A stretch of 35,409 nucleotides of DNA from Acidobacteriota bacterium (GTDB lineage Bacteria > Acidobacteriota > Terriglobia > Terriglobales > Acidobacteriaceae), in assembly GCA_021846985.1 (NCBI GenBank), contig JAJZVX010000033.1, positions 1-35,409 on the forward strand, read 5' to 3'. Position 1 is the stretch's first letter; each line of letters opens with the position of its first letter. Under the pieces are notes generated by a model, which was not told the origin of the DNA, searched no databases, and saw only the letters and a list, made by a program, of their open reading frames with translations. Positions 34,447 to 35,409 of the stretch are shown here, piece after piece. Both the position numbers and the translations under genes were made by a program.

Positions 34447-35100
34447 TCAGCATCTCACCTCTGCGGACCTGGCCCAACGAGTCAGAGGTGCGCCTCCAGT
34501 GCGGAAAATAAGGGGGCGCACCGACCAGCGCGGGAGGGTCTTCGATCCAACCGCTAGCCGCGGTCTGTACACAGAGAGTTGGAATGATCCAAACTCAACA
34601 TGCTGCTTGATGCGTGGCACGGAGAAAAGGAACCCCGCCTGACATTCCCTGATGCCAGTCTGTTCTCCTGCCATTCTCTGGATTATTGAGGAGGCTGCGG
34701 GTCCGTCCAAGATCCTTTGCTGAAAGAGTTCGAGAGCGAACGCGGCCATCGGCTCCTTCAGAACTCGTACGCTTTCAACGGCGCAAGTTCGAATCCGCTC
34801 CCTCCACTCTTCGGCATTGAGAGCCAAGAGGTGATGCCGGATGGCGCCAAGCGCCCGTGCCTCGTCGTCATCTATGTTTGTGATGAAACCCCACAGATTT
34901 GCGGCCTCACCGCCGGCCAGCATAATCGCGATCTCCTCTGCCATCGCCTGCCTTGTAAAGACGTCGGGGGTGTGTTCTGCAATCTCGTTCCCGCCCGCCT
35001 CTCTCTCGATAGAGACGCGCAAAAGCCTTCGTCCGAGCACGGCCGCTAGAACCGCATGGCCGGCCTCGTGAAGAGCGGAGCTTCGAGGGGCTTTTGCCAT
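34447..35100 (-). CDS. stand-alone M41-like zinc peptidase domain protein
   Basis: A 217-residue protein with the FtsH-type zinc motif near the start: HEAGHAVLAAVLG (His11, Glu12, His15). The helical M41 pattern follows: AEEIAIMLAGGEAANLWG, then the acidic third-ligand region NIDDDEARALGAIRHHL. No AAA+ or membrane segment is present. The last 55 residues (from about VEFGSF) are rich in Arg and Trp, resemble nothing in the family and cover two inverted repeats, so the real stop may have been lost or the tail replaced. Codon use is less biased than in neighbours. No Shine-Dalgarno is evident. Likely an accessory gene. Confidence 0.6.
   Translation of the reverse strand: MAKAPRSSALHEAGHAVLAAVLGRRLLRVSIEREAGGNEIAEHTPDVFTRQAMAEEIAIMLAGGEAANLWGFITNIDDDEARALGAIRHHLLALNAEEWRERIRTCAVESVRVLKEPMAAFALELFQQRILDGPAASSIIQRMAGEQTGIRECQAGFLFSVPRIKQHVEFGSFQLSVYRPRLAVGSKTLPRWSVRPLIFRTGGAPLTRWARSAEVRC
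34456..34522. repeat. two adjacent inverted repeats at the 3' end of the M41-like gene
   Basis: CACCTCTG (34456-34463) / CAGAGGTG (34483-34490) and GGTGCGCC (34487-34494) / GGCGCACC (34515-34522); both are perfect 8-mers and they share GGTG. They fall in the part of the gene that lacks family similarity, so may be remnants of a mobile-element end or a terminator without a T-run. Confidence 0.35.
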
Positions 35101-35310
35101 TTTGTGGCGAGTGGAATGGCGCCAGGGTTCATCTGTTTTTTACTTTGACAATTGGGCAGGGCGGTATTTTTCCGCGTATGCTTCCGGGACGATGTTTCCG
35201 GGAAACGCCAACGCCTCAACCGCATTTGCAGCGGCGCATGAGTGCGCAATTCCTTCGTTTCCATCCACTTTGCGGCCGCATGCTCAGGGCCGACGCATAT
35301 AAATGAACCG

Positions 35311-35329
35311 GATTTGCTATATGCAAATC
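35311..35329. repeat. palindrome in the transposase leader
   Basis: GATTTGC (35311-35317) and GCAAATC (35323-35329) flank TATAT. The centre could be part of a -10 box, so a bound protein or a hairpin here could limit transposase expression. Confidence 0.4.
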
Positions 35330-35353
35330 GCGGTCGAGTTGTGACAAGGGGAT

Positions 35354-35409
35354 ATGGACAACCCCTTGAAGTATTTTGCCGAGTTGACGGACCCACGGGT
35401 GGAGCGGAA
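35354..35409 (+). CDS. ISAs1-family transposase, N-terminus only
   Basis: Eighteen codons are present, reading MDNPLKYFAELTDPRVER, and the frame continues beyond the window. The pattern F-x-x-L-x-D-P-R-x-x-R is the hallmark N-terminus of ISAs1/H-repeat transposases (the domain preceding the DDE nuclease). An AAGGGGAT site lies just upstream of the ATG. The call rests on this short motif alone. Confidence 0.65.
   Translation, partial: MDNPLKYFAELTDPRVER

Larger units (their letters stand above)
35285..35409 (+). mobile_element. left part of an ISAs1-family insertion sequence, cut by window end
   Basis: The transposase start at 35354 implies that an insertion sequence begins shortly upstream. 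CAGGGC at 35285-35290 is a candidate left terminus, as some ISAs1 elements start with this hexamer, but I cannot confirm it without the right end. The leader contains a 19-base palindrome with a five-base centre (35311-35329). Confidence 0.35.

Noticed and set aside
34355..34642. Plus-strand frame opposite the 3' part of the M41-like gene
   Set aside because: TTG start, no ribosome site and no recognisable product; could not be supported.

Overview
The window is a high-GC, gene-dense piece of bacterial chromosome. It is mostly housekeeping genes, with a few lineage-specific secreted proteins and one accessory edge. Gene content and protein style point to Acidobacteriota, probably Terriglobia: a Ccm cytochrome c maturation system, exported proteins with Pro/Ala-rich linkers or a QTLPDAP-type mature start, a secreted GH38 and a DUF1080 protein, and a LytS-type kinase. 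This placement is inference; no rRNA or other phylogenetic marker was compared.

Layout. 1-394 is a non-coding leader holding a 14-bp perfect palindrome and a good promoter. 395-2787 is a tightly coupled operon ccmE-ccmA-ybaK-ccmB, followed by a YihY/BrkB-type membrane protein. On the minus strand lie a small Cys-containing exported protein, a YVTN beta-propeller lipoprotein, a DAHP synthase, a 32-residue membrane protein, and ccmC-ccmD with rnhB and rplS upstream of them. The plus strand then carries rpsP-khpA-rimM-trmD. The usual rpsP...trmD-rplS-rnhB cluster is therefore split into two divergent halves. 12.0-18.0 kb holds a DinB-like protein, an esterase, ribA, an orphan LytS-type histidine kinase, a WalJ-like metallo-beta-lactamase-fold protein, a zinc-finger/two-helix membrane protein and a small secreted protein. 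18.1-21.3 kb carries two glycolytic genes, gpmI and eno, on the minus strand. 21.7-25.4 kb has a VirB10-like secreted protein, then minus-strand M16 peptidase, type IV pilin-like protein and LolA. rlmN, a secreted GH38 alpha-mannosidase and a DUF1080-PHP fusion follow on the plus strand. rlmB-like and rarA overlap on the minus strand, then comes a TsaC/Sua5 protein. The last 1.2 kb differs in style and holds a stand-alone M41-like peptidase and the first 18 codons of an ISAs1-family transposase, cut by the window end.

How the genes work together. CcmABCD and CcmE deliver haem to apocytochromes c. CcmE here has CxxxY instead of HxxxY, the mark of the variant 'System I*'. The ribosome and tRNA block (S16, L19, RimM, TrmD, KhpA, RlmN, an SpoU methylase, a TsaC-like protein, YbaK) serves translation. 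The mannosidase and DUF1080-PHP pair looks like a small glycan-use locus. LolA and the pilin-like protein are translationally coupled.

Several genes (rnhB, ribA, the kinase, the MBL protein) have a TANNNT box ending exactly six bases before the start codon and no Shine-Dalgarno, which suggests leaderless transcripts. I found no tRNA, rRNA, CRISPR array or recognisable riboswitch. I did not find a clearly new multi-gene system. The best leads are the CxxxY CcmE, the leaderless-promoter set, the DUF1080-PHP fusion with a degraded metal motif, and two structured leaders.
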